Positions 8,421 to 17,145 of a DNA stretch of 64,000 nucleotides are shown here, piece after piece. Below the pieces are notes generated by a model. That model searched no databases and was not told where the DNA came from. It worked only from the letters and a program-made list of their open reading frames with translations. Source of the stretch: CAYSPG01 sp964432885 (lineage in GTDB: Bacteria; Bacteroidota; Bacteroidia; AKYH767-A; OLB10); NCBI GenBank assembly GCA_964432885.1, contig CAYSPG010000002.1:301318-365317 (forward strand), written 5' to 3'. The first letter of the stretch is position 1. Each line of letters opens with the position of its first letter. The translations under genes and the position numbers were made by a program.

Positions 8421-9659
8421 TCAGGCAACCTTAAGCTTGCTAAGGTTTGATTTATTTACCTTTTCGATGGCGTAATCTAAAGTAACGATGTGTTCGCGCT
8501 TGTTTTTTTGGTTTGGGATGTCGTACATCAGGTCAAGCATTATGGCTTCGCAAATTGAGCGTAGGCCGCGTGCACCCAGTTTAAATTCAATGGCTTTGTC
8601 AACAATAAAATCTAACACCGATTCTTCAAATGTTAGTTTGATATTTTCCATTTCAAAAAGCCGTTCGTATTGTTTTACAAGAGCGTTTTTGGGGTCGGAT
8701 AAAATACTGCGCAAAGCGGCACGGTCAAGTGGCTGCAAATAGGATAACACGGGCAGCCGTCCAATAAGCTCAGGTATTAAGCCAAACTGTTTTAAGTCGG
8801 CAGGTGCAATGTATTGCATCATGTTGTTTTTATCCACTTCATGTCCTTCTTTATGCACGCTAAAGCCAATGGCCTGTGCCTGCAACCTGCGTGCAATAAT
8901 TTTTTCGATACCGTCAAAAGCACCACCACATATAAACAAAATGTTTTGTGTGTTTACAGCAATCATTTTTGCTTCGGGGTGCTTGCGGCCACCTTGAGGA
9001 GGTACGTTAATGATGGTGTTTTCAAGCATCTTTAATAACCCCTGCTGTACTCCTTCTCCTGACACATCGCGTGTTATGGAGGGGTTATCGCTTTTGCGTG
9101 CAATTTTATCTATCTCGTCAATGTAAACAATTCCTTTTTCGGCAGCGGCCACATCATAATCGGCAGCTTGCAGCAGACGTGTTAAAACGCTCTCTACATC
9201 TTCGCCCACGTATCCGGCTTCGGTAAGCACGGTGGCATCGGCAATGCAAAAGGGTACTTTTAAAATACGGGCTATGGTGCGGGCAAGCAAGGTTTTTCCG
9301 GTGCCGGTTTCGCCTGCCATTATGATATTTGATTTTTCTATTTCAACATCATTGTCTTTTTTGGTGCCATAAACAATGCGCTTGTAATGGTTGTAAACGG
9401 CTACGCTTAACACCTTTTTTGCATAGTCCTGGCCTATTACATATTCATCCAAATGTTTTTTTACTTCACTTGGCTTTAGCAATACAATGTTTGATGCAAA
9501 TTTAGTAGCGGCTTTTTCGGTGGTTTCCTGCGTAATTATTTGTTGTGCCTGTGCAACGCACTGGTCGCAGATGTGGCCGCTTTGGCCGGCAATAAGCACG
9601 TTGGTAGCGCTTTTATCGCGTCCGCAAAAAGAGCATTTTATTTCAGACTGTTTTTTCAT
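8421..9659 (-). CDS. clpX: ATP-dependent Clp protease ATP-binding subunit ClpX
   Basis: A 412-aa AAA+ unfoldase that feeds tagged proteins to ClpP. The N-terminal zinc-binding domain has CSFCGR and, 20 residues later, CDQC. Walker A is GETGTGKT, Walker B is IVYIDEIDK, and the sensor-2 region GARGLRSICEAIMLD is present. Length and domain order match ClpX. It lies downstream of clpP and tig on the same strand in the common tig-clpP-clpX order, so the three are probably expressed together as a folding and quality-control unit. Confidence 0.97.
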   Translation of the reverse strand: MKKQSEIKCSFCGRDKSATNVLIAGQSGHICDQCVAQAQQIITQETTEKAATKFASNIVLLKPSEVKKHLDEYVIGQDYAKKVLSVAVYNHYKRIVYGTKKDNDVEIEKSNIIMAGETGTGKTLLARTIARILKVPFCIADATVLTEAGYVGEDVESVLTRLLQAADYDVAAAEKGIVYIDEIDKIARKSDNPSITRDVSGEGVQQGLLKMLENTIINVPPQGGRKHPEAKMIAVNTQNILFICGGAFDGIEKIIARRLQAQAIGFSVHKEGHEVDKNNMMQYIAPADLKQFGLIPELIGRLPVLSYLQPLDRAALRSILSDPKNALVKQYERLFEMENIKLTFEESVLDFIVDKAIEFKLGARGLRSICEAIMLDLMYDIPNQKNKREHIVTLDYAIEKVNKSNLSKLKVA

Positions 9660-9766
9660 AGGTACGAATCACGAATAATTACGAATTTACGAATCATAAA
9701 CTACTAAAATGCTGTATAGAAGTGCTGGGTGTTAAATTATTGACGACTGCTTTCTTTTTTAACTGC

Positions 9767-10450
9767 CTACTTCTTCCGCACCAATACTTCGTCTATCATT
9801 CCATAGGATTTTGCTTCTTCGGCAGTCATCCAGTAATCGCGGTCGCTGTCTTTCCATACGGTGTCGTAATCTTTTCCGCTGTGCGAAGCAATTATTTCGT
9901 ACAATTCTTTTTTTAGTTTTTGTATTTCGCGGGCTGTAATTTCAATATCAGATGCCTGGCCTTCGGCACCGCCCATGGGTTGGTGTATCATTACGCGTGC
10001 ATGTTTTAAAGCAGTGCGTTTTCCTTTGGCACCTGCGCACAATAAAACAGCAGCCATGCTGGCGGCCATGCCTGTGCAAATGGTGGATACATCGGGATTG
10101 ATATATTGCATGGTATCATAAATGCCTAAGCCGGCATATACCGAGCCTCCGGGGCTGTTCATGTAAATTTGTATATCTTTTTTTGAATCGGCACTCTCTA
10201 AAAAAAGTAATTGTGCCTGTACAATATTGGCAACATAATCATTAATGCCAACTCCTAAAAAGATAATGCGGTCCATCATCAGGCGCGAAAACACATCCAT
10301 GGATGCTACGTTCATCTGGCGCTCTTCTATAATGGTGGGCGATATGTATCCTTCGGCACGAATGGCTGATTCGATATAGTTTTCTACAGCCATGCTGTTG
10401 ATGCGATGGTGTTTGGTGGCGTACTTAAAAAATTCGTTTTTGTAGTTCAT
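9767..10450 (-). CDS. clpP: ATP-dependent Clp protease proteolytic subunit ClpP
   Basis: A 227-aa serine protease of family S14. The catalytic Ser lies in TGMAASMAAVLL, the His in RVMIHQPMGG and the Asp in DSDRDYWMTAEEA. The N-terminal 30 residues are longer than in E. coli ClpP and probably form a propeptide that is removed, so translation may also start at the Met of MAVENYIESA. Fourteen subunits form the degradation chamber that works with ClpX. Its gene lies 95 bp downstream of tig and about 107 bp upstream of clpX. Confidence 0.96.
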   Translation of the reverse strand: MNYKNEFFKYATKHHRINSMAVENYIESAIRAEGYISPTIIEERQMNVASMDVFSRLMMDRIIFLGVGINDYVANIVQAQLLFLESADSKKDIQIYMNSPGGSVYAGLGIYDTMQYINPDVSTICTGMAASMAAVLLCAGAKGKRTALKHARVMIHQPMGGAEGQASDIEITAREIQKLKKELYEIIASHSGKDYDTVWKDSDRDYWMTAEEAKSYGMIDEVLVRKK

Positions 10451-10545
10451 AATGATTGAAGTTTGATGTTTGTGGTTTGATGTTGGTATTTGGGGTTGAA
10501 TAATCTTTCACTAAATCCCATACCCTAAATCCTGTATCCTTTTTT

Positions 10546-11904
10546 TTAATGATGATGCGTGTGTTCTTTTACAATTTTTTGAAATTCGTCAAGGGTTACG
10601 TATTTAACGTTTTTAGGAACGGTTTGTTCCAAAATGTCATATACTTTTTTGGATTGTACGGCACGTTCGGCTTTGGTTTTGTTTTCGCCATTTTCTAAAT
10701 AGCGTTTTGCAAAATCGTTCATCATGTCATCGCCCAGTGAGTAGTTGCCAAACTGCTGATGTATTACAGCATGCGCGTAAGCGATAAGGTCGGCTTCTTC
10801 AATTTTTATTTCATTGTTTTGGGCTACGCGGTTTTCAATCATGTTCCACTTTAGTTCGCGGGCATACATGGGGTATTCGGCTTCAACCTGCTGTGGGGTT
10901 AATGGCTTTTCGTTCATCGAAAGTATCCATCGTTTTAAAAAATCATCGGGCAGGTTTATATTAAGGTGGTGTAAAAGTGAGTCTTCCACGTCATGATTAA
11001 ATTTGTGTTTTGCTTCAACGGCAAACATAGCGGCAATATCATTTTTTACGCGTTCGCGAAATTGTTCTTCGGTGGTAATGGCATCTTTTCCATAGGCTTT
11101 GTCAAACAGTTCTTGTCCTATGTCTAATTTTTCAACCAGATTTACCGATGAAATTTTGTATTTAAAATCAGCGGTAAGTTTTTCGGCATCGGTGGTGGTT
11201 ATGCGCAGCATGTAAGCCACCTCGGTTGCATTTTGCATTGCAGCGGATGGATTAAAAACAACTTCATCGCCTTTTTTTAATCCAATTAATTTGTTTTTTG
11301 TGGCCTGGTCTTTTATCATATCAATGGCAACGGTGGTGGTATTTTTAATTCCTCCTTCTTTTTCGTTGCCTGCACTGTCAAGTTCAATAAGTTCGCCATA
11401 AAGTATGCTGTTGGCATCGGCAGTTTCGGGGTTCGAAAATTTGCCATGGCGCCTGCGCATGTCATCGATATAGGTTTGGATGCGCTGGTCATCAACGGTT
11501 ATTACATGAAAGTCAACAGGTGATACTTTTGTAAAGTCAAGTTCAAACTGGGGTGCCATGCCTACTTCAAATAAAAATTCAAAATCGGCAGGATGGTCAA
11601 AGTTGTTGTTGTGGCCATCGTTTTCTTTAGGAAGCGGGTCGCCAAGTACTGCTATTTTATTTTCAATTAAAAAAGCGTTGAGCGATTTTGAAACGATGCG
11701 GTTTAGTTCATCGGCCAAAAATCCTTTGCCATGCATTTTTTTTATCATTCCTATTGGAACATTGCCCGGACGAAATCCGGGCATGGAGGCATTTTTTTGG
11801 TATTTTTTGATGGCTGTTTCTACGTCCTTTTGGTAATCGGCTGGCGAAATACGTATTCGTATCAGTGAGCTTAGCTCGTTGATGTCTTCTTTTTTAATAT
11901 CCAT
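10546..11904 (-). CDS. tig: Trigger factor (ribosome-associated chaperone and PPIase)
   Basis: A 452-aa trigger factor. The N-terminal ribosome-binding domain carries the family signature around GFRPGNVPIGMIKK (residues 43-56). A divergent FKBP-like middle domain and the helical C-terminal arms follow (EEQFRERVKNDIAAMFAVEAKHKF onward). In Bacteroidota this middle domain is often degenerate, and here the classical PPIase active-site aromatics are not obvious. The protein ends in a short His tail (EHTHHH), which may bind metal as in other trigger factors. It is the first gene of the tig-clpP-clpX group. Confidence 0.95.
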   Translation of the reverse strand: MDIKKEDINELSSLIRIRISPADYQKDVETAIKKYQKNASMPGFRPGNVPIGMIKKMHGKGFLADELNRIVSKSLNAFLIENKIAVLGDPLPKENDGHNNNFDHPADFEFLFEVGMAPQFELDFTKVSPVDFHVITVDDQRIQTYIDDMRRRHGKFSNPETADANSILYGELIELDSAGNEKEGGIKNTTTVAIDMIKDQATKNKLIGLKKGDEVVFNPSAAMQNATEVAYMLRITTTDAEKLTADFKYKISSVNLVEKLDIGQELFDKAYGKDAITTEEQFRERVKNDIAAMFAVEAKHKFNHDVEDSLLHHLNINLPDDFLKRWILSMNEKPLTPQQVEAEYPMYARELKWNMIENRVAQNNEIKIEEADLIAYAHAVIHQQFGNYSLGDDMMNDFAKRYLENGENKTKAERAVQSKKVYDILEQTVPKNVKYVTLDEFQKIVKEHTHHH

Positions 11905-12222
11905 TTTTTACTGTTAATTTTCTTAATAAAAATAAGCTGAGATAAAAAATACCTCAGCCTATTGCTTTTGTGCGCATGGAGGGACTCGAACCCCCACGGG
12001 TTTCCCCGCCAGATCCTAAGTCTGGTGCGGCTGCCAATTACGCCACATGCGCCTAACTTAGTTTAATGTTTGAGGTTTAATGTTTGTTGTTAAATATTGC
12101 TATCAATAAACAAACCAACCTGAAATTCGCTGCCAAATTTACATCTTTTTTTTAAATCAGGCTTGTACCCAATTGTGCTTTATTAATTTTACGCCATTAT
12201 TTTTTTGCAAACCTCAAACCAA
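11905..12222. other. Intergenic region around tRNA-Leu with short T/G-rich repeats
   Basis: Apart from the tRNA, the stretch 12058-12096 carries an imperfect repetition of units like GTTTAATGTTTGAG. Similar TTTGATGTTTG units occur at about 10459-10480 (between tig and clpP) and 19867-19900. No open reading frame is supported. Confidence 0.5.
11971..12052 (-). tRNA. tRNA-Leu (anticodon TAG)
   Basis: Read on the minus strand, the acceptor stem GCGCATG pairs with CATGCGC and is followed by discriminator A. The anticodon stem CCAGA/TCTGG encloses loop CTTAGGA, so the anticodon is TAG (reads CUN Leu codons). A long variable arm (CGGGGAAACCCG type) and the T loop TTCGAGT confirm a class II tRNA. 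The 3' CCA is not encoded. It lies between tig and the divergent flavin reductase gene. Confidence 0.96.
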
Positions 12223-13119
12223 ATGATAATAGAACCCGGCAAAATAAAAACTGGCGAGTTGCACGCATACATGCTTGGCAGCATTGCTCCACGCCCCATT
12301 GCTTTTGCAAGTACGGTCGATAAAAATGGAAATGCCAATCTTAGTCCGTTTAGTTTTTTTAATGCTTTTGGCAGCAATCCGCCCATCGTGGTATTTAGCC
12401 CTGCGCGCAGGGTGCGCGATAATACGATAAAGCATACGTTAGAAAATGTGCTTGAAACAAAAGAAGTGGTGATAAATGTGGTTAATTATAATATGGTGCA
12501 GCAAATGTCATTGTCAAGCTGTGAGTTTCCTAAAGGGGTGAGTGAGTTTGAAAAGGCGGGTTTTACTCCGCTTGCATCGCAAAAGGTAAAACCATTTAGG
12601 GTTAAAGAGTCGCCTGTGCAAATGGAGTGTAAGGTACTTAACGTTATTGAAACAGGGCAAAATGGCGGAGCCGGTAACCTGGTGGTGTGCGAAATACTGC
12701 TGATGCATATTAACGATGATATTTTGGATGAGAATAAAAAAATAGACCCGCACAAAATTGATTTGGTGGCCCGCATGGGTGCCGATTATTATTGCCGTGC
12801 ATCGGGGCATGCTGTGTTTAAGGTTGAAAAACCAAATCTTAAACTGGGTATTGGCATTGATGCTATACCTGCCGTCATCCGCCACAGCGAGGTGCTTACG
12901 GGCAATGATCTAGGCCAGCTTGGAAATGTGGAAGCATTGCCCACCGATGAACAAATGGCTGCTTTTAACGCCCATGATGACATAAAAAAATTTAATGCCG
13001 CTTTACATGCCGACAGCGCCAACCAAAAACTGGCGCGGCACATTGCCGCGCGCAAGCTTATTGCTGCAGGCAGGGTAATGGATGCGTGGATGGTATTGTT
13101 ATTTAAACAGGCTAACTGA
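12223..13119 (+). CDS. Flavin reductase-like (flavoredoxin family) protein
   Basis: A protein of about 298 aa with a split-barrel FMN-binding domain. Residues from the ATG at 12223 read MIIEPGKIKTGELHAYMLGS, followed by IAPRPIAFASTVDKNG and NLSPFSFFNAFGSNPP, the conserved FMN-contact segments of the flavoredoxin/DIM6 group. A TTG at 12205 would add six residues without family support, so the ATG is preferred. The C-terminal about 90 residues, after KLGIGIDAIPAVIRHSEVLTGNDLG, are an extension common in Bacteroidota homologues. The substrate is not predictable. It is transcribed divergently from the tRNA-Leu/tig group. Confidence 0.88.
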   Translation: MIIEPGKIKTGELHAYMLGSIAPRPIAFASTVDKNGNANLSPFSFFNAFGSNPPIVVFSPARRVRDNTIKHTLENVLETKEVVINVVNYNMVQQMSLSSCEFPKGVSEFEKAGFTPLASQKVKPFRVKESPVQMECKVLNVIETGQNGGAGNLVVCEILLMHINDDILDENKKIDPHKIDLVARMGADYYCRASGHAVFKVEKPNLKLGIGIDAIPAVIRHSEVLTGNDLGQLGNVEALPTDEQMAAFNAHDDIKKFNAALHADSANQKLARHIAARKLIAAGRVMDAWMVLLFKQAN

Positions 13120-13130
13120 AAGGGCCGGCT

Positions 13131-14009
13131 TTAATATTTTTTGATTATAGAATTTACCTGGCCAATATATGCCTGGCCAAATAAATTAACATGCACCAGC
13201 AGCGGATAGAGGTTAAAAATGTCAATTCGGTGCTGCCAGCCTTTTTCCATTGCAAATGCCGAGTTGTAGCCGTTGTAAAAATTATTGTCAAAACCACCAA
13301 AGAGTTTTGTCATGGCAATGTCCTGTTCCCGAAAGCCAAAATACTCGGAAGGGTCGATAAGACAAGGCAGTCCATCGGTGGTAATTAAAAAATTGCCGTT
13401 CCATAAATCACCGTGAAGCAAGGCAGGTTTTTCGGCAGGCAGTATTTCGGGTAGTTTGTTGTACAGCGACTCAAAGTGTTTTAAAATGGTGCGGTCAAAA
13501 TATTTTTTGTCATACGCCTGTTTGCATTGCGGCATCAATCGTTCTTCAATAAAAAAATCAATGCCATTTTTTTTCCAACTATTGCTTTGGGGCAGTGAGC
13601 CTATATAGTTATTTTCCTTAAAGCCAAATTCATCGTGGGTGGTGCGGTGCAGTTTTGCAAGTTGAATGCCAAACTCAAAAAAGAAATTTTTTTTTCGCGC
13701 TCCGCTTTCAACAAACTCTAAAATGATAAACGTAAAATTTTCGGACTCACCGCATCCCATTACCTCCGGAATTTTTAATGCATTTGCATGTTGCAAAAAC
13801 AATAATCCCGCAGCTTCGGATTCAAACATTTTAGGATACCTGTCTTTATTGTTGTATTTCAAAAAATAATTTCCATGTGTAGAAAAAATTTTAAATGAAT
13901 AGTTGATACAGCCTCCGCTTAAAGGCATGGTACTTTTTATTTCAACGGATTGCCCGGTTTTTTCACATAAAATTTTTTCAACCCCTGATTTTACTTCGGT
14001 AGCAATCAT
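13131..14009 (-). CDS. Fructosamine-3-kinase family protein
   Basis: A 292-aa protein-kinase-fold sugar kinase. The catalytic loop LLHGDLWNGNFLI (Brenner motif HGDxWxxN), the metal-binding DPSEYFGFREQDIAMTKLFGGF and the N-terminal LSGGCINYSFKIF nucleotide loop match fructosamine/ketosamine-3-kinases. These phosphorylate ketosamines on glycated proteins or amino acids so that they decompose (deglycation repair). Length is typical. It converges on the flavin reductase gene (11-bp gap) and is divergent from the aminotransferase gene. Confidence 0.9.
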   Translation of the reverse strand: MIATEVKSGVEKILCEKTGQSVEIKSTMPLSGGCINYSFKIFSTHGNYFLKYNNKDRYPKMFESEAAGLLFLQHANALKIPEVMGCGESENFTFIILEFVESGARKKNFFFEFGIQLAKLHRTTHDEFGFKENNYIGSLPQSNSWKKNGIDFFIEERLMPQCKQAYDKKYFDRTILKHFESLYNKLPEILPAEKPALLHGDLWNGNFLITTDGLPCLIDPSEYFGFREQDIAMTKLFGGFDNNFYNGYNSAFAMEKGWQHRIDIFNLYPLLVHVNLFGQAYIGQVNSIIKKY

Positions 14010-14099
14010 GCAACTAATAAAAATATTTCAACAATAGTAAGTAAAGTGTTGTAGTAAATGTGCCGTTGTTATATTTTTGAAACAAACAGAAAATATTTT

Positions 14100-15263
14100 A
14101 TGCCCACATTTAACGGACTTTTTAAGTCCAAGCTTCACAAAACCGGAACCAGCATTTTTGCAGTAATGAGTGGCCTTGCCAACGAGCACAATGCCATCAA
14201 CCTCTCACAAGGATTTCCCAACTTCGAAATCTCATCCGAACTCATAAGCCTTGTAAATAAATTTATGAAACAAGGCTTAAACCAATACGCACCCATGCCG
14301 GGCATTATCGCTTTGCGCGAACGCATTGCCGAAAAAACAGAAAACCGTTACTCCGCAAAATACAATCCCGATACCGAAATTACAATCACAGCCGGTGGCA
14401 CACAGGCAATATACACAGCCATTGCCGCCAGCATTCGCGAAAAAGACGAAGTAATTATTTTTGATCCTGCATACGATTCATACGCACCTGCTGTTGAACT
14501 TGCAGGTGGTATCCCCATTCATATCAATTTAAAATATCCTGATTTTAACATTGACTGGAACGATGTAAAAAAAGTAATCACTCAGCGCACGCGCATGATT
14601 ATGATTAACACACCGCATAATCCAAGTGGAGCCATTCTTTCTGCAAAGGATATGGCCATGTTAGAAAAACTCACTAACAAAACCGACATTTTAATTTTAA
14701 GTGATGAAGTGTATGAGCATGTAATTTTTGATGGCTACGAACATCAGAGCGTAACACGTTTTCCAAAATTAGCCGAGCGCAGTTTTATTATTTACTCTTT
14801 CGGAAAAACATTTCATACCACCGGCTGGAAAATGGGCTATTGCCTTGCGCCTGCAACCCTTACTGCTGAATTTCGCAAAGTGCACCAGTTTATGGTTTTC
14901 TCGGCAAACACTCCCGTTCAGCATGCCTACGCAGAATTTATGAAAACCGAAAGCAACTACACCGGCATCGAAAAGTTTTATCAGCAAAAGCGCGATTACT
15001 TTTTAAAAATAACTAAGGATTCTAAATTTAAACCGCTGGCATGTTCAGGCTCCTACTTTCAATTAATGGATTACTCCAAAATAAGTAAAGAAAACGATAA
15101 AGAATTTGCTGTAAAACTCACAAAAGAAAACGGTGTGGCCGCCATTCCCGTTTCGGCCTTCTATAAAAATAGTTTGGAAAATAAATTATTAAGGTTTTGC
15201 TTTGCAAAGGATAACGAAACACTTGAAAAGGCAGCCGAAAAATTAATTAAAGTAGGAAAGTAA
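14100..15263 (+). CDS. Methionine (kynurenine-type) aminotransferase, PLP class I
   Basis: A 387-aa fold-type I aminotransferase. I chose the ATG at 14100, which opens the conserved FNGLFKSKLHKTGTSIFAVMS; an upstream start at 14058 adds 14 unsupported residues. The PLP Lys lies in SFGKTFHTTGWKMGY, and the Asp and Tyr that hold the cofactor lie in ILSDEVYEH. The best match is the YbdL/methionine aminotransferase group, which transaminates methionine or its keto acid. The next gene, 34 bp downstream, is an omega-amidase-type nitrilase; the two act together in methionine salvage (MTOB/KMTB recycling). Confidence 0.92.
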   Translation: MPTFNGLFKSKLHKTGTSIFAVMSGLANEHNAINLSQGFPNFEISSELISLVNKFMKQGLNQYAPMPGIIALRERIAEKTENRYSAKYNPDTEITITAGGTQAIYTAIAASIREKDEVIIFDPAYDSYAPAVELAGGIPIHINLKYPDFNIDWNDVKKVITQRTRMIMINTPHNPSGAILSAKDMAMLEKLTNKTDILILSDEVYEHVIFDGYEHQSVTRFPKLAERSFIIYSFGKTFHTTGWKMGYCLAPATLTAEFRKVHQFMVFSANTPVQHAYAEFMKTESNYTGIEKFYQQKRDYFLKITKDSKFKPLACSGSYFQLMDYSKISKENDKEFAVKLTKENGVAAIPVSAFYKNSLENKLLRFCFAKDNETLEKAAEKLIKVGK

Positions 15264-15297
15264 ATTCGCTCTGATAAACAATAACCCCCTGAACATT

Positions 15298-16089
15298 ATG
15301 AGCACACTTCGCATTACAACAGTTCAAACCAAATTACATTGGGAAAACACCAACAAAAATCTTAAGCACTTTTCGCAACTTTTAAAATCGCTTAAGCCAA
15401 ATAAAACCGACATAATTGTTTTGCCCGAAATGTTTAACAGCGGCTTTACCATGAACACAAAAAAATGTGCCGAAAAAATGGACGGCCCCACCATGCAGTG
15501 GATGAAAAAAACGGCTGACGAAAAAAACGGTGTTGTGTGCGGAAGTTTAATTATAGAAGAAAACAGCGAATATTACAACCGCCTGATTTGGATGAGCCCC
15601 GGTGGTGCACATGCGCATTATGATAAGCGCCATTTGTTTCGCCCTGCACACGAAAACCAATATTTTAAAGCGGGACATAAAAAATTAATTCTGCTAATTA
15701 AAGGCTGGCGCATTTCTACTTTTATTTGTTACGATTTACGTTTTCCTGTTTGGATGCGCAACCAACACGATTATGATGTTGCCCTTATAATTGCCAACTG
15801 GCCTGCCAAACGCAACTTTGCCTGGAAACAATTGCTAACCGCACGCGCCATCGAAAATCAATCGTTTATGGTTGGTGTAAACCGCATTGGCAAAGACGGA
15901 AATAAAATTGAATACACAGGCGATACCATTGTACAAGACCCTCTTGGTAAAAAAATAAGCAAAACAAAACCCGGTGCCGAAAAAGTAGAAACTGTCGAAC
16001 TGGATTTTGATGTACTGGAAGAATTGCGCCACTCATTTCCTGTGCTTGATGATGTTGATTCGTTTACAATTAATTTAAATCACCATTGA
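15298..16089 (+). CDS. Omega-amidase-type carbon-nitrogen hydrolase (nitrilase superfamily)
   Basis: A 263-aa nitrilase-superfamily amidohydrolase. The catalytic triad is visible: Glu in IIVLPEMFNSGF (about residue 43), Lys in YDKRHLFRPAHE (about 114) and Cys in STFICYDLRFPVW (about 147). The FRPA/HE and YDLRFP context matches the YafV/omega-amidase group, which hydrolyses alpha-ketoglutaramate or the amide made when glutamine-dependent transaminases act. That fits its position 34 bp downstream of the methionine aminotransferase gene on the same strand. Confidence 0.93.
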   Translation: MSTLRITTVQTKLHWENTNKNLKHFSQLLKSLKPNKTDIIVLPEMFNSGFTMNTKKCAEKMDGPTMQWMKKTADEKNGVVCGSLIIEENSEYYNRLIWMSPGGAHAHYDKRHLFRPAHENQYFKAGHKKLILLIKGWRISTFICYDLRFPVWMRNQHDYDVALIIANWPAKRNFAWKQLLTARAIENQSFMVGVNRIGKDGNKIEYTGDTIVQDPLGKKISKTKPGAEKVETVELDFDVLEELRHSFPVLDDVDSFTINLNHH

Positions 16090-16145
16090 TTTTACCAGTT
16101 GCCTTAATAACTTAATTTTTTCAATTACCCAATTATCTTTTCAAA

Positions 16146-16553
16146 ATGACAGATTTATTTTATAAGAATTTACTGTCAGAAGTTGAGCTAAAGTTTACAC
16201 GCAGCAGCGGCAAGGGCGGACAAAATGTAAACAAGGTTTCCAGCAAAGCTGAATTGTATTTTGATGTAAACGCCTCTTTAGTTTTAACAGATGAGCAAAA
16301 GCTAACGCTTCTTCAAAAATTAAAAAACAACATAAGTGAACTTGGTACTTTAAAACTTACAAGCAGCGAAGCGCGTACCCAACTAGATAATAAAGCGTTG
16401 GTAAAAGAAAAATTTATCAAACTTTTAAAGAAAGCTCTTCATGTAAAGAAAAAACGTGTTGCAACAAAAGTTTCAAAAGCCGCAAAAGAAAAACGCCTGA
16501 AAGAAAAAAAATTAAAAGCAGAAGTAAAAAAATTACGAAGACAAAAATTTTGA
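16146..16553 (+). CDS. arfB: Alternative ribosome-rescue peptidyl-tRNA hydrolase ArfB
   Basis: A 135-aa stand-alone class I release-factor domain. The catalytic GGQ lies in RSSGKGGQNVNKVSSKAEL near residue 25, and the tail after residue 95 is a Lys-rich basic helix (HVKKKRVATKVSKAAKEKRLKEKK). That helix enters the empty mRNA channel of stalled ribosomes in ArfB/YaeJ proteins. The protein therefore releases nascent chains from non-stop ribosomes. Length is typical. A promoter for the following DUF433 gene overlaps its stop codon. Confidence 0.94.
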   Translation: MTDLFYKNLLSEVELKFTRSSGKGGQNVNKVSSKAELYFDVNASLVLTDEQKLTLLQKLKNNISELGTLKLTSSEARTQLDNKALVKEKFIKLLKKALHVKKKRVATKVSKAAKEKRLKEKKLKAEVKKLRRQKF

Positions 16554-16584
16554 TTGTGTCACGTTTAAATAATAGTTACCTTTG
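16554..16584 (+). promoter_or_regulatory. Bacteroidota-type promoter of the DUF433/DUF5615 module
   Basis: TTG at 16554-16556, 20-nt spacer, TACCTTTG at 16577-16584, an exact TAnnTTTG -7 box. It begins directly after the arfB stop codon and gives almost no untranslated leader before the ATG at 16593. Prediction from consensus only. Confidence 0.65.
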
Positions 16585-16592
16585 GTAACAAC

Positions 16593-16835
16593 ATGGATAA
16601 AATTATTTCTATAAAACAAGATGTTATGAGTGGTATGCCTGTATTTAATGGCACCCGTGTTCCAATAAAAAATTTATTTGACTATTTGGAAACAGGACAT
16701 ACCCTTGAAACTTTTCTGGAAGAATTTCCTTCCGTAAAAAAGGAGCAGGCAATTGCTTTGCTGGAACTGGCCGAGAATGTCTTGAGCGTAAATGCTACCA
16801 AGCATGAAAATCCTGATTTACGAGTGTCTTCCTAA
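16593..16835 (+). CDS. DUF433 antitoxin (VapB-like)
   Basis: An 80-aa DUF433 protein. DVMSGMPVFNGTRVPIKNLFDYLETGHTLETFLEEFPSVKKEQA is the characteristic DUF433 core with its GxPxxxGTRVP motif and helix-turn-helix-like C-terminal half. DUF433 proteins are antitoxins paired with DUF5615 PIN-like toxins. The last 32 bases overlap the start of the downstream toxin gene in another frame, implying translational coupling. The overlap also constrains the toxin: a G at 16819, which would restore the usual Asp in the toxin, would make TGA in this frame. Confidence 0.9.
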   Translation: MDKIISIKQDVMSGMPVFNGTRVPIKNLFDYLETGHTLETFLEEFPSVKKEQAIALLELAENVLSVNATKHENPDLRVSS

Positions 16836-17124
16836 AAATATTCGAAAGGAATTTCACGGGTACATTGCAAAAACAGTCCGTGAAATGGGTTGGGATAGCA
16901 AATCAAACGGGGAACTTATGAATGCTGCAATAGGCGAAGGGTTTGATGTTTTTGTAACGATAGACAATAACTTGCAGTATCAGCAAAATCTTAAAAGGTA
17001 TAATCTAATTGTTATTGTTCTGATTGCTTTAAAAAACGAACTTGAACTTTTGAAACCAATTATACCAAAAGTGTTAGAAAAATTAAGTGAATTAGAAAAG
17101 GGAAAAGCGTACGAGTTTAGCTGA
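16804..17124 (+). CDS. DUF5615 PIN-like toxin, possibly with altered active site
   Basis: A 106-aa DUF5615 (Mut7-C/PIN-like) protein. I chose the ATG at 16804 because it opens the family N-terminus (MKILIYECLPKNI). TVREMGWDSKSNGELMNAA and FDVFVTIDNNLQYQQNL are strong family matches. In most members the first strand reads LLDEN/LLDEC; here that acidic residue is Tyr6, and a usual His before the TVREMGW segment is Tyr. Known members are ribonuclease-like toxins; loss of the first Asp may weaken or abolish catalysis. The gene overlaps its antitoxin gene by 32 bases. Confidence 0.88.
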   Translation: MKILIYECLPKNIRKEFHGYIAKTVREMGWDSKSNGELMNAAIGEGFDVFVTIDNNLQYQQNLKRYNLIVIVLIALKNELELLKPIIPKVLEKLSELEKGKAYEFS

Positions 17125-17145
17125 TTTTCTAACTTAATAATAGAC

